Assembly (NCBI RefSeq): GCF_025148285.1
Contig: NZ_CP102268.1
Span: forward strand, 2,831,001-2,895,000
From: Marvinbryantia formatexigens DSM 14469
Lineage (GTDB): Bacteria > Bacillota > Clostridia > Lachnospirales > Lachnospiraceae
Reading direction: 5' to 3'
Length of the DNA: 64,000 nucleotides
In this document: positions 44,379-53,122 of the stretch, in pieces
How positions within the stretch are numbered: the stretch's first letter is position 1
Layout of the letters: each line of letters starts with the position of its first letter
Translations under genes and position numbers: made by a program
The notes under the pieces: model-generated
Told to the model about the DNA's origin: nothing
Databases searched by the model: none
What the model saw: only the letters and a program-made list of their open reading frames with translations

Positions 44379-44795
44379 ATGAAGTGTGGAAAGAAATGTG
44401 TGATATTCGCTTTTTGTGGGCTGATAGCGGCAGGCTCGGCGGTTTTTGCAGCGGGAGAGACGGTTCCGGTGACAGAAAACGGTTTCCTGCGTCCGTATGA
44501 GCAGGTGAAGGAGCGCGGCTGTTCTGCTCCGACCGGAATGGATGCGGAGGCAGTAGCTGCGGAGACGGAAGAACATGAATCATGTGGGATACTTGGCGAC
44601 GCGTTTGCAAAAAAGATTTCCAAGACAGTCCCCAAAACCTACGTGGATGAAGCTTCTATTCCGGAAACATTGAATTATCGGGAGTATATAGACGGCGAAT
44701 GGTACGGCGGCGTGCTTCCGGTAACAGATTATACTTATAAAAAAGGCTGCAAATTATACGAAGCAATATTTTCGGGAACGCTTTATAAACAGTAA
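44379..44795 (+). CDS. Secreted protein of unknown function
   Basis: A 138-residue protein with a signal peptide (about residues 1-24, FAFCGLIAAGSAVFA) and a good ribosome site AGGGAGGG. The mature part has two central cysteines and is rich in Glu and Tyr. No family is recognised. It lies alone between the importer operon and the minisatellite/GH3 remnant. Confidence 0.6.
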   Translation: MKCGKKCVIFAFCGLIAAGSAVFAAGETVPVTENGFLRPYEQVKERGCSAPTGMDAEAVAAETEEHESCGILGDAFAKKISKTVPKTYVDEASIPETLNYREYIDGEWYGGVLPVTDYTYKKGCKLYEAIFSGTLYKQ

Positions 44796-44944
44796 GAGCC
44801 GCAATAGAGCTGTTCCAGGCTGAAGGGAAGCAAAGCGGCAGAGAAAATGGAAGACAGTAAAATAACGCAGATGCGGGATACGTCCGGAAAAAGGAGGTAG
44901 CCCGTATTTTTTGTTGTCGTGCGTACGACATAGACACCACGCAG

Positions 44945-45100
44945 ACCACACAGACAGATGACGTCAACAGACCGCACAGACAGACGGCGCCCGCAGACCG
45001 CACAGACAGATGGCGCCCGCAGACCGCACAGACAGACGGCGCCCGCAGACCGCACAGACAGATGGCGCCAACAGACCGCACCAACAGAAGGAGCGCAGTG
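44945..45100. repeat. 26-bp tandem repeat (minisatellite)
   Basis: Six units of 26 bp start at 44945, 44971, 44997, 45023, 45049 and 45075; the middle four are nearly identical (ACCGCACAGACAGA(T/C)GGCGC..). First and last units are diverged, and a weaker half-unit precedes at about 44926. The period is not a multiple of three, so each unit shifts frame. The array stands exactly where the 5' part of a GH3 gene should be. Confidence 0.92.
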
Positions 45101-45969
45101 CGGAGTACCGGGAAGGGCTGTATGTGGGATACCGGTATTTTGAGACTGCCGGCGTATCCGTCCGTTTCCCCTTCGGATTCGGGCTGAGCTATACTACCTT
45201 TGCATATGAAAACCTGGAGGTGTCGGATAATGCGGTTTCCTTTGTGCTGAAAAATACCGGAGAAAGGGACGGGGCGGAGGTTGCCCAGCTTTATATCAGC
45301 AAAAATCCGGGGCAGGTATATCGTCCGGCGAAGGAGCTGAAGGGATTTGAAAAGGTATATCTGAAGGCAGGGGAAAGCCGGAGAGTGACGATTTTGCTGG
45401 ATGATAAGGCGTTCCGCTACTATAACCGGAAAACCGGACGTTTTGAAACGGAAACAGGAGAATATACGGTTCTTATCGGGGCAAGCTGTGCGGACATCCG
45501 CCTGCGGGGAACCATTTTTGTGCAGGGAACAGGGGCGCCGGCACCCGAAGAGAAAACGGCGATGCCCTCCTATTTTTCCGGAGATATCCGGAATGTGCCG
45601 GATGCAGAATTTGCCGCGCTTCTGGGGCGCGACATACCGGACGGTCACTGGAGCGGGCTGCTGGACAGAAATGACGCCATATGCCAGATGTACTATGCAA
45701 AGGGCAGGGTGGCGCGCCTTGTATACAGGATTCTGACGGGAATGCTGAATAAGAGCATAAAAAAGGGAAAACCGGATTTGAACATCATGTTTATTTACAA
45801 TATGCCATTCCGCGGGATTGGAAAAATGGCGGGCGGCATGTGCAGCCAGGAAATGGTGGACGGAATCCTGAAAGCAGTAAACGGTCATTTCTTTGCCGGA
45901 GCGGGACAGATTATAGCGGGATTTTTCAGGCAGCAAAAAATCAGGAAAAAAGCAGAAAAGATGAAATAA
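45095..45969 (+). pseudogene. 3' fragment of a GH3 beta-glycosidase gene
   Basis: The recognisable sequence starts at YREGLYVGYRYFETAGV, the stretch just before the GH3 C-terminal fibronectin-III-like domain, and continues with FPFGFGLSYTTFAYENL, GAEVAQLYISKNPG and RPAKELKGFEKVYLKAGE. A C-terminal tail typical of clostridial GH3 enzymes follows (KMAGGMCSQEMVDGILKAVNGHFF). The two catalytic GH3 domains, some 500 residues, are gone. The frame runs back to 45010 through minisatellite-encoded RRPQTAQTD, without a ribosome site. This is a truncated, non-catalytic remnant. Confidence 0.85.
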
Positions 45970-45975
45970 TGGGGG

Positions 45976-46110
45976 ATGCCCATTGCTTCCGCCTATGTAC
46001 CGCCGGCAGTTTATAACCTGCTTGTCACCTTTATCACCGGCGGCGTATCTATGATAATCTTTTTCTTTGTATTTAAGATTATCTTTCCAGAAGGCGAGCC
46101 GGAAAAATAG
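45976..46110 (+). CDS. Possible 44-residue single-pass membrane protein
   Basis: A short frame six bases after the GH3 remnant, with one membrane helix (YNLLVTFITGGVSMIIFFFV) and a charged C-terminus ending GEPEK. The G-run GGGGG directly abuts the ATG, which is tight for a ribosome site. It may be a small real gene or another remnant of the decayed locus. Confidence 0.35.
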   Translation: MPIASAYVPPAVYNLLVTFITGGVSMIIFFFVFKIIFPEGEPEK

Positions 46111-46177
46111 AGGTCTGTATTGCCTTTCGGGCATATTCAGTGTATGATATAAAAAAGCCATAAAGGAAGGGAATGCT

Positions 46178-47068
46178 ATGGAAATCAGAGTGCTCCGTTA
46201 TTTTCTGACGGTTGTCCGGGAGGAGGGAATTAACCGGGCAGCGGAGGTTTTACATATCACGCAGCCAACGCTCAGCCGTCAACTGGCGCAGCTGGAGGAT
46301 GAGGTCGGCGTTAAACTGTTTCACAGAGGCGCGAAAAAGATTACCTTAACGAATGAGGGGATTTTACTGCGGCGGCGGGCAGAGGAAATACTGTCTCTGG
46401 TTGACCGGACACAGCGGGAGCTCACCTGTCAGGAGGAGCTTGTGGAAGGAAGAATCGTGATTGGCGGCGGAGAGCTGGCGGCGATGCAGGTGCTGTCGGA
46501 AATCATTGAAGGATTTCATGAGAAATATCCGCTTGTGACGTTCGATATATTCACGGGAAACGCTGATCTGGTAAAAGAGCAGATGGAAAAAGGGCTGGTT
46601 GATATCGGGGCGTTGCTGGAGCCGGTTGATATAGAAAAGTTTGAATTTATCCGCCTGAGGGAAAAGGAACGGTGGGTCGTTCTGATGCGCCCGGATGATA
46701 AGCTTGCAGAGAAGGAAACGGTAAATATAAAAGATCTGGAGCATATGCCGCTCATTCTTCCGAGGAGGACAAATGTTCAAAATGAAGTGTCCAACTGGTT
46801 TGGCGACGCCTTCCAGGAACAGCAGGTTCTTTTTACCAGCAATTTGACTACAAACAGTGCTCTTATGGTTCAGAGAGGGCTGGCATACTCCATTGTGATA
46901 GAGGGCTCGATACCGTTCTGGGATAAAGAAAAAATTGCGTACCGGCCGTTATCTCCGGAGCTTACCGCAAACAGTGTACTGGCGTGGAAAAAGCAGCAGC
47001 CGTTCAGCCTGGCGGCAACAAAATTTATAGAATACATAAAATGCTTTCCAGGCATAACTAAGGTGTAA
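46178..47068 (+). CDS. LysR-family transcriptional regulator
   Basis: A 296-residue regulator. The N-terminal winged helix spans residues 1-60 with RYFLTVVREEGINRAAEVLHITQPTLSRQ, and the effector-binding domain follows from about 90. The binding site for the inducer cannot be named. It starts with ATG after AAGGAAGGG and lies upstream of a MATE exporter on the same strand, separated by a possible terminator, so it may control that gene or another nearby. Confidence 0.95.
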   Translation: MEIRVLRYFLTVVREEGINRAAEVLHITQPTLSRQLAQLEDEVGVKLFHRGAKKITLTNEGILLRRRAEEILSLVDRTQRELTCQEELVEGRIVIGGGELAAMQVLSEIIEGFHEKYPLVTFDIFTGNADLVKEQMEKGLVDIGALLEPVDIEKFEFIRLREKERWVVLMRPDDKLAEKETVNIKDLEHMPLILPRRTNVQNEVSNWFGDAFQEQQVLFTSNLTTNSALMVQRGLAYSIVIEGSIPFWDKEKIAYRPLSPELTANSVLAWKKQQPFSLAATKFIEYIKCFPGITKV

Positions 47069-47121
47069 AAACTAAGCATTTGATATAATATGGCATTCCG
47101 TTTATAATGCAGGTGTGGAAA

Positions 47122-47155
47122 AAGGTGCAGTGCACTTTTTTTGCACCTGATTTTT
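47122..47155 (+). terminator. Possible terminator between lysR-type and MATE genes
   Basis: AGGTGCA (47123-47129) pairs with TGCACCT (47142-47148), followed by GATTTTT. The stem is short with a 12-nt loop that contains a second partial dyad, so attenuation rather than full termination is possible. Confidence 0.45.
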
Positions 47156-47205
47156 AATGGTTGCAATTTCTAACGGGAAACACTTGAAAGGCAGAGGAAA
47201 AAGGT

Positions 47206-48549
47206 ATGAATCAGCAAGTAGAATTATTTTCAGACAAAACATTAAAGGATATGATTATCCCCCTGTTTTTAGAGCAGCTTCTGGCAATGCTTGTGGGTCT
47301 GGCAGATACACTGGTGGTCAGCTATGCCGGAGAAGCAGCGGTATCAGGCGTTTCCCTGGTCAATCAGTTTAATACGATTTTTATTTATCTGTTTACGGCG
47401 CTGGCATCCGGCGGAGCAGTGGTAATCAGCCAGTACATTGGCAGAAAGAGGATGGATGCTGCCGGGGAATCCGCAAGCCAGCTTTTGCTGTTCTCTGTGA
47501 TTTTTTCTGCAGTGATTTCGGTACTTGTGCTGATTGGAAATGAGAAAATGCTCCGGCTGATGTTTGGAAAAGTGGAGAGCGATGTGATGCAGGCCTGCAT
47601 TACCTATCTGAAAATTTCCGCTTATTCCTACCCGGCTCTGGCGGTTTATAACGCAGGCGCCGCGCTTTTCCGCAGCATGGGAAAAACCAGTGTGACCATG
47701 TACCTGTCGGTGGCTTCCAATATCATCAATGTCATTGGCAATCTGATTGGCGTGTTTGTATTGCACGCAGGCGTTGCCGGTGTCGCCTGGCCTTCCCTGA
47801 TTGCCCGGACATTTTCAGCGGTAGTTATTACCGCACTCTGCTTTTGCAGAAAAAATGATGTACGCTATACCGGAAGGTGGATTTTTCAGTGGAATGGGGA
47901 ACTGATGCGGAATATTTTAAGAATTGCCGTTCCAAACGGGCTGGAAAACGGCGTTTTCCAGCTGGTAAAGGTGGCTTTAAGCAGTATCGTGGCACTTTTT
48001 GGTACCTATCAGATTGCCGCAAACGGCGTGGCGCAGAGTATCTGGTCTCTGGCGGCGCTTGCAGGAGTTGCTATGGGACCGGTGTTTATCACAGTCATTG
48101 GGCAGTGTATGGGAAACAGAGATATACAGGCTGCAGAAGTCTATTTTAAGAAATTGATGAAGATTACGCTGCTGCTCTCGTCAGTATGGAATCTTCTGAT
48201 TTTTCTGCTGACGCCTTTATTTATGAGATTCTATGCGTTGGAGCCAGATACCAAGCAGCTTGTGCTCCAGCTGGTTCTGATACACAATCTGTTCAATGCC
48301 ATCGCCTATCCCTTTTCCGGTGCGCTTAGTAATGGGCTGCGTGCCGCAGGCGATGTGAAGTTCACCATGTATGTTTCGGTTATCTCTACGATAGCGGTGC
48401 GGCTTCTGCTGTCCTGGGTTTTAGGGGTTGCCCTGCAAATGGGCGTCATAGGAATCGCGCTTGCAATGGTCAGCGACTGGGTCATCCGGGCGGTTATTTT
48501 CTTCTGGAGACTGAAATCCGGGAAATGGAAAACTTTTCAGGTGATATAA
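47206..48549 (+). CDS. MATE-family efflux transporter
   Basis: A 447-residue, twelve-helix exporter of the NorM/DinF type that uses Na+ or H+ gradients to expel cationic drugs or metabolites. Family blocks include MIIPLFLEQLLAMLVGLADTL, VSGVSLVNQFNTIF, FRSMGKTSVTMYLSVASNIINVIGN and the repeated RIAVPNGLENGVFQLVKVALSS at the start of the second half. ATG 47206 follows GAGGAAAAAGG. The gene upstream is a LysR regulator. Confidence 0.94.
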   Translation: MNQQVELFSDKTLKDMIIPLFLEQLLAMLVGLADTLVVSYAGEAAVSGVSLVNQFNTIFIYLFTALASGGAVVISQYIGRKRMDAAGESASQLLLFSVIFSAVISVLVLIGNEKMLRLMFGKVESDVMQACITYLKISAYSYPALAVYNAGAALFRSMGKTSVTMYLSVASNIINVIGNLIGVFVLHAGVAGVAWPSLIARTFSAVVITALCFCRKNDVRYTGRWIFQWNGELMRNILRIAVPNGLENGVFQLVKVALSSIVALFGTYQIAANGVAQSIWSLAALAGVAMGPVFITVIGQCMGNRDIQAAEVYFKKLMKITLLLSSVWNLLIFLLTPLFMRFYALEPDTKQLVLQLVLIHNLFNAIAYPFSGALSNGLRAAGDVKFTMYVSVISTIAVRLLLSWVLGVALQMGVIGIALAMVSDWVIRAVIFFWRLKSGKWKTFQVI

Positions 48550-48619
48550 GTCGTGAAATGTTTTTGACACCTTAACTATAATTTGTCAGAAGAAAAATAT
48601 TGAAACCCTTTGTAATCTG

Positions 48620-48742
48620 ATGGAGAATTTAGGCTGGACAACAGAGCAGGCAATGACAGCTATGGGGCCAGTTCAGAAAAGGGTATTCTTATCAAAAGAA
48701 TTTAGTGAATCATTAACAGGTCGATTAAAGCTTCAAAATTGA
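48620..48742 (+). pseudogene. Remnant of a small Lachnospiraceae-type protein
   Basis: A 40-codon frame MENLGWTTEQAMTAMG... resembles the end of short hypothetical proteins with an LMExLxxTxEQAMDxL motif; NLMENL can be read upstream too (CNLMENLGW) without a start. The rest diverges. It sits in the 513-bp gap 48550-49062 and is probably decayed. The remainder of the gap holds only the operator block at 48942. Confidence 0.4.
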
Positions 48743-48941
48743 GCGATGGTCGGCTTTTCTTTTTCAGCCTTTAACGACTTCATGGGCGGAATTTTTCCAT
48801 CAGCATTTGTTCAACAATCGGTTTGTTGGTGAGATTGGTATGCTACGCGGTGTAGAAGGTGTGACTCTGATATGAAAATTCAGATATATATTGTGGCATA
48901 TTTCATTCGTATTATATACTTCGAAGATTGAACTTAATAAA

Positions 48942-49018
48942 TTAGGACAAAATGCACTAAAACAATTAGGACAATTTATATAGTATGCCAGTAGATAATT
49001 TTAGGATAATGGTATAAT
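48942..49018 (+). promoter_or_regulatory. Operator/promoter block before the M56 gene
   Basis: Begins TTAGGACAAAATGCACTAA, a BlaI-like dyad, has a second TTAGGACA box at 48966, and ends in -10 TATAAT (49013-49018). It aligns without gaps to 50805-50881 at 57 of 77 positions. It is therefore likely bound by the BlaI repressor encoded next door. Confidence 0.7.
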
Positions 49019-49062
49019 ATAATGCCAGAACGCGATGCCTGTTTTTGGAGGGAGAAGGAGAT

Positions 49063-50373
49063 ATGAAAAGCACTCTATTGACCTTGACGCTATCTGGTTC
49101 TGTAATGCTTCTGATTTTTTATATAGTATGTTCTTTATATGGGAACAGGATGAAGGCAAAGTGGAAGCGGTACATATTGCTGCTTGCTGCGATTTACTAT
49201 CTGATTCCGTTTTCTTCTGAAAAATATACGGTAAACGGCTGGCTGAGAAGGCATCGCCTTCCGATGATGTTTCCGAAAAAGCTGACGGACGGAGTGATGG
49301 ATAAAGCGGATATTGTATATGTCATTGATGGGCGGGCGCGGTTTGAATATACACAGCCACTGTTAATGTGGGGTACTGTTATATGCGGAATGGTTTCAAT
49401 GATTTTCCTGCTGTATTTTATTTATACCTGTTGGTCGTTCAGAAAGAAAATAAAAGCATATAAAAGGCAGGAGGTTTCAGAGGAATGCAGGAGGGTATTT
49501 GAAAAAGCATTACACAGACTGGCGATCCGGCGGCATATTAGTCTGTATAAATCGCCTGATGTGGAAACTCCGGCTGCAACGGGGATTTTTAAACCGTGTA
49601 TCTGGCTGCCGGAAAGAATGGACACTATTTCTGAAAGCGAAATGGAAAATGTTCTGGTACACGAACTGGCTCACATAAAGCATCATGATTTGCTGATGCA
49701 AATTGCCGGGCTTCTGGTGATTACAGTTCACTGGTTTAATCCGTTTTCATATTTATTGCTGCACTTTATACGCCTCACAAATGAAGAATATAGTGATGAA
49801 ACTGCAGTAGAGCATATGGGACAGGAAGAGCGGATATCCTACTGCAGTACGCTGATTATGCTGGCATGTGGGAACAGGAAAAAATCCACACTGGGGCTGG
49901 GTTTTTCCAGACAGCCCCGAAAGCAGATAGAAAGGAGGATTGATTTTATTATGATGAAAAGAAAGAAAAATGTACTGGCAGCATGTATTGCCGGTGCATT
50001 TGGTATTATCGCCAGCACAGTCACAGTGTTTGCGTATGATCCACCGCAATATATTGTACAGGAAAGTGGTAAAGAGGTAAACCTGGAGGCAGAGGAAGCA
50101 TTTTATGCCGGAACACTGGAGCTGGAAGTGGAAGAACTGCCGTATGATAATTTCTTCACAGACAGTGAAGGAAATATATATCCCATTACAGAAGAGCAGA
50201 CAAGAAAGGAATGCAGGCACGAATATGAGCTGGGAATAAAAACGGAACATGTTCTGGATGGCAATGGAGGCTGTACGGTAAATTATTATCATGCGAAAAG
50301 ATGTACAGTATGTGGAATTGTCGTATACGGAGAATTGTATGATTTTGTTACACGTAAAGTGTGCCCGCATTAA
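49063..50373 (+). CDS. M56-family (BlaR1/MecR1-like) sensor protease
   Basis: A 436-residue membrane metalloprotease. Helices lie at about 8-26, 37-50, 100-124, 212-228 and 310-330. The zinc site is H200-E201-x-x-H204 in LVHELAHIKHHD, with the downstream Glu in TNEEYSDE. In BlaR1, activation leads to cleavage of BlaI. Here the C-terminal penicillin-binding sensor is absent; a ~110-residue extracellular tail with CRHEYE, CTVCGIVVYG and a terminal CPH takes its place, so it senses something other than beta-lactam. ATG 49063 follows GGAGGGAGAAGGAG. The blaI-type gene follows after 22 bp, reversing the usual blaI-blaR1 order. Confidence 0.9.
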   Translation: MKSTLLTLTLSGSVMLLIFYIVCSLYGNRMKAKWKRYILLLAAIYYLIPFSSEKYTVNGWLRRHRLPMMFPKKLTDGVMDKADIVYVIDGRARFEYTQPLLMWGTVICGMVSMIFLLYFIYTCWSFRKKIKAYKRQEVSEECRRVFEKALHRLAIRRHISLYKSPDVETPAATGIFKPCIWLPERMDTISESEMENVLVHELAHIKHHDLLMQIAGLLVITVHWFNPFSYLLLHFIRLTNEEYSDETAVEHMGQEERISYCSTLIMLACGNRKKSTLGLGFSRQPRKQIERRIDFIMMKRKKNVLAACIAGAFGIIASTVTVFAYDPPQYIVQESGKEVNLEAEEAFYAGTLELEVEELPYDNFFTDSEGNIYPITEEQTRKECRHEYELGIKTEHVLDGNGGCTVNYYHAKRCTVCGIVVYGELYDFVTRKVCPH

Positions 50374-50395
50374 TCTGACGGTAGGGAGTGAAAAG

Positions 50396-50776
50396 ATGGA
50401 CAAAAAATATGGGCTGACATCAACGGAATATGAGATTATGGAACTGTTCTGGGATACGGATGGAAAATTAAGCTTTAAAGAGGTTATGGAGTATTTCAAT
50501 AGTACTAAGAACAAAAACTGGAAAAAGCAGACAGTAAGTACGTTCTTAAAGATCCTGCAGGATAAAGGGCTTATAGCATCCGATACTTCCGGAAAGAAAT
50601 ATCAGTATTATGCGACCTGCACAAGGGAGAAACATATTAATATGTGGGTGCGGCAAATGATGAAGGATTCATTTGATAATTCTATGGGACAGTTTTTGAT
50701 GGCTTTTTCGGGTGGGGAGAAATTAAGTGAAAAAGATGCGGAGGAGCTGAGAGAATATTTAAAGAAGTATGAGTAA
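50396..50776 (+). CDS. BlaI/MecI-family repressor
   Basis: A 126-residue winged-helix repressor, the DNA-binding partner of the M56 protease. The N-terminal domain has GLTSTEYEIMELFWDTDGKLSFKEV, KQTVSTFLKILQDKGLI as recognition helix and the YYATCTREKH wing end. The C-terminal helices form the dimer and contain the region cleaved in relatives. ATG 50396 follows AGGGAG; a longer frame from 50291 overlaps the protease gene out of phase. The likely binding sites are the TTAGTACA/TTAGGACA boxes at 48942 and 50805. Confidence 0.93.
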   Translation: MDKKYGLTSTEYEIMELFWDTDGKLSFKEVMEYFNSTKNKNWKKQTVSTFLKILQDKGLIASDTSGKKYQYYATCTREKHINMWVRQMMKDSFDNSMGQFLMAFSGGEKLSEKDAEELREYLKKYE

Positions 50777-50804
50777 TATGTAAAACAGACATGACCTAAT
50801 AATA

Positions 50805-50881
50805 TTAGTACAAAATGAACTAAAATGAATAGTACATTTTGACAAGTATGTCAATAGATATTTATTTGATAATAATATAAA
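50805..50881 (+). promoter_or_regulatory. Operator/promoter block before the secreted-protein operon
   Basis: TTAGTACAAAATGAACTAA is a near-perfect 19-bp dyad, AGTACA recurs at 50831, TTGACA lies at 50839-50844, and TATAAA ends the block. Gapless alignment to 48942-49018 indicates shared control by the BlaI-type repressor. Confidence 0.75.
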
Positions 50882-50969
50882 ATAAACATATCCCACATGA
50901 TGAAATTATATACCGGTATATTTTAAAGTTTCATAAGAGGGAAGACAAGAGAAAGTGAGGGATATGTAT

Positions 50970-51428
50970 ATGAAGAAAAAGAGAATGCTGAATAGGATAT
51001 TTGCTTTTTTGACAGCGGCAACACTGGCATTGCCAGTTGGCATGGCAAGCAGCGCTACGGCGAGTAACTGGACAGATACGGAGTATTACAAAGATTATAG
51101 CGGAGATGGCGGAGATGTGTATACGGAATGGCGCCAAAAGCAGGATAGCAGCTCCGTATATATTTGTCATCAAGGGTCTGTTGATGTATTTGCTGCTGTG
51201 CTGGTTAGTGGATACAACGGCATTTACAGTGGGTCTAATGGAATGTATGGGAAAGGCTCTTATGTAGGAGTACCGACAGGACAGGGATTTTACATTATTA
51301 ACTATGTGGCGGAATCCTTTAAATCAGACTATAATAAAGGGAACTATAAATATATCAGATTAGCCCTTTGTCCGACAACACATAATCAGTGTTCCTTGTA
51401 TGGAGTATGGAGCCCAGATAGCATTTAA
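50970..51428 (+). CDS. Small secreted protein under BlaI-type control
   Basis: A 152-residue exported protein. The signal peptide is residues 1-32 (KKKRMLNRIFAFLTAATLALP...ASSATA). The mature ~120 residues are Tyr/Ser/Gly-rich, with two or three cysteines (YICHQG, LCPTTHNQCSLYG) and an overall beta-type pattern reminiscent of DUF2712-like or lactococcin-972-like secreted proteins. ATG 50970 is eight bases after GAGGG; ATG 50964 and GTG 50955 are less well placed. It leads an operon of anchored and ABC proteins, so it may be a bacteriocin-like effector, an immunity protein or a sensor. Function unknown. Confidence 0.65.
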   Translation: MKKKRMLNRIFAFLTAATLALPVGMASSATASNWTDTEYYKDYSGDGGDVYTEWRQKQDSSSVYICHQGSVDVFAAVLVSGYNGIYSGSNGMYGKGSYVGVPTGQGFYIINYVAESFKSDYNKGNYKYIRLALCPTTHNQCSLYGVWSPDSI

Positions 51429-51452
51429 AAAGCAAAATTAAACAGAAAACAA

Positions 51453-51478
51453 TCCTTCCGGGTGTTATCCCGGAAGGA
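51453..51478 (+). other. Perfect 10-bp hairpin between secreted-protein and anchored-protein genes
   Basis: TCCTTCCGGG and CCCGGAAGGA pair with a six-base loop. No U-run follows and the next gene starts 14 bases later, so it probably stabilises the upstream message or lowers downstream expression. The downstream gene has only a weak ribosome site (GGAAGGAAATATGAGG), partly inside the stem. Confidence 0.6.
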
Positions 51479-51492
51479 AATATGAGGCTTAT

Positions 51493-52305
51493 ATGAAGAG
51501 AAAAGCGGGGAAGATTGTTTTAACTATAATAATAATAGGGATGCTGGGAACGATTCTTTTCTGGGGATTCCGTTTTTTTGTAAAGAATCCATTTGTGAAG
51601 AATAGTATTTTTCAGAAAACAGAGAGTTCCTCTTCTAACCGGGAATCTGCAGAAAGTAAAGAAATGCCGGAATCACTGACATGGAAAGAGACGGGAATAA
51701 TGGTGGATGCCAGTGCAGAAAATCAAAAGAATGTGTCGGAAGTAGTTGGATTATTGCCAGATGATACAAACACGTATAATATTGGCGAATCATTTCCACA
51801 GATATTTTTTGATATAGACCAGGGGAAAGAAGGGACGATAAACTGTCGAGTCAACAGCGTAGATTTTACGAAGGATAGTGTGGATTCAGATGCGGCATAT
51901 TATTCATATGACAGAGTACGGTTTGATGAGGAATATAATATTACAAATGATTATACATACGTTGTTGCAAATGTGACATTTACCAATGAAGAAAGCGATG
52001 AATTGACAATATATGTAAACTGCGCAAAATATGTAGCAATTAATCCTAAAACGCAGGAAGTATATAATCCAGGAGAATTGCAGGGCTATAAAACAAGTGC
52101 GGATTTGCCGGTATATGACAAATCTTATGCAAAGGTGACGATACCGGCAGGAAAAGAATTTGAATGTAATCTTGTGTATATTCAGAGCGACGAATATATT
52201 CAAGGAAAAGAATGCTATCTGCATTTTAATTCTTCGGGGATTACCTTTCCTATACAGGAAGACGCATGTTATGTGAGGTTGAACCAAAATGATACGGATA
52301 TTTAA
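51493..52305 (+). CDS. Membrane-anchored DUF5027-like protein
   Basis: A 270-residue protein with one N-terminal membrane helix (about 8-29), a Ser/Glu-rich linker and an extracellular beta domain (about 95-265). TYNIGESFPQIFFD, NCRVNSVDFTKD, YVVANVTFTNEESDELTIYVNC and TIPAGKEFECNLVYI resemble DUF4352/DUF5027-type immunoglobulin-like domains. The stop lies inside the next gene (17-base overlap). It is probably an accessory or immunity component of the ABC locus. Confidence 0.65.
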   Translation: MKRKAGKIVLTIIIIGMLGTILFWGFRFFVKNPFVKNSIFQKTESSSSNRESAESKEMPESLTWKETGIMVDASAENQKNVSEVVGLLPDDTNTYNIGESFPQIFFDIDQGKEGTINCRVNSVDFTKDSVDSDAAYYSYDRVRFDEEYNITNDYTYVVANVTFTNEESDELTIYVNCAKYVAINPKTQEVYNPGELQGYKTSADLPVYDKSYAKVTIPAGKEFECNLVYIQSDEYIQGKECYLHFNSSGITFPIQEDACYVRLNQNDTDI

Positions 52306-53122
52306 AATAGAGATTCGCAGAGCTTTTACCGGTATAGGCACATGGATATCATTTGGCATTGGTATGCTTATCAGTATGATACATATTGTTCACTGGATAC
52401 TCCCCAGGGCAGAAGCTTTCCGCGAGCAGCTGCTTTATTTTAAAAGTGATATGCAATATCCGGATTCACTTTACTGGGAGTGGATATGCGGAAACACATA
52501 TAATCCGGAGGGCTTTTTGTATTTTCTTATATTTCCACTGCTGGCGGTTTTGCCGTATAGCATTTCTTTTTTTAACGATAAGGATAATGGATATATACGT
52601 CAGGTCTATATGCGTGCAGAGCGCAGGCGGTATCTGATGGCAAAAAGCGCAGCGGTATTTTTGACAGGCGGTTTTGTTGTGACTGCTCCACTGTTGATTA
52701 ATTTTATAATTTGTGCGATGTTTCTTCCGGCGCTGCCGATGCAGCAGCTTGCCGGAAAGCTTATCTACGCTGCGGTAGTCTGGTATAAGATTTTTGAACA
52801 GTATCCATTGGTTTATGTGATGATTTTTATGGGACTTGATTTTATTTTTGCCGGGCTGGTCGCGTGCCTGCCGCTGCTTCTCAGCTTTTTTTCGGAAAAA
52901 CGATATGTGATTCTGCTGATGCCGTTTGTACTGCAGATATTTATTTATGCGGTCTGCATGATGTCGGCAAATGTAGATGCTGTCATGTATTCAACGGTAT
53001 ATCTGTTTTTTGCAGGATTCGGGTGCAGGTCGGTGCTCGCTCTCGTAGGCTACATAGGAATATATGGTGTTTTGGGGGTAATATTGTTTTGGAAAATCGG
53101 AAACCGGGAAGATATTTTCTGA
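52289..53122 (+). CDS. ABC-2-type membrane protein 1
   Basis: A 277-residue protein with about six membrane helices in ABC-2 permease arrangement: an amphipathic N-terminal FKIEIRRAFTG, PLLAVLPYSISFFNDKDNGYIRQVYMR (a typical gating-helix loop), and three or four further helices. It overlaps the gene before by 17 bases and the gene after by 34. Together with the two following proteins and the ATPase at 54600 it likely forms a transporter for a peptide or lipid. Confidence 0.75.
   Translation: MIRIFKIEIRRAFTGIGTWISFGIGMLISMIHIVHWILPRAEAFREQLLYFKSDMQYPDSLYWEWICGNTYNPEGFLYFLIFPLLAVLPYSISFFNDKDNGYIRQVYMRAERRRYLMAKSAAVFLTGGFVVTAPLLINFIICAMFLPALPMQQLAGKLIYAAVVWYKIFEQYPLVYVMIFMGLDFIFAGLVACLPLLLSFFSEKRYVILLMPFVLQIFIYAVCMMSANVDAVMYSTVYLFFAGFGCRSVLALVGYIGIYGVLGVILFWKIGNREDIF

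Noticed and set aside
44945-45100. Tandem 26-bp units considered as a CRISPR array
   Set aside because: The units are contiguous with no spacers and no cas genes are nearby.
44656-46161. 501-codon minus-strand frame across the minisatellite and GH3 remnant
   Set aside because: The plus strand carries real GH3 sequence, and the antisense frame crosses the repeat as Cys/Arg-rich shadow.
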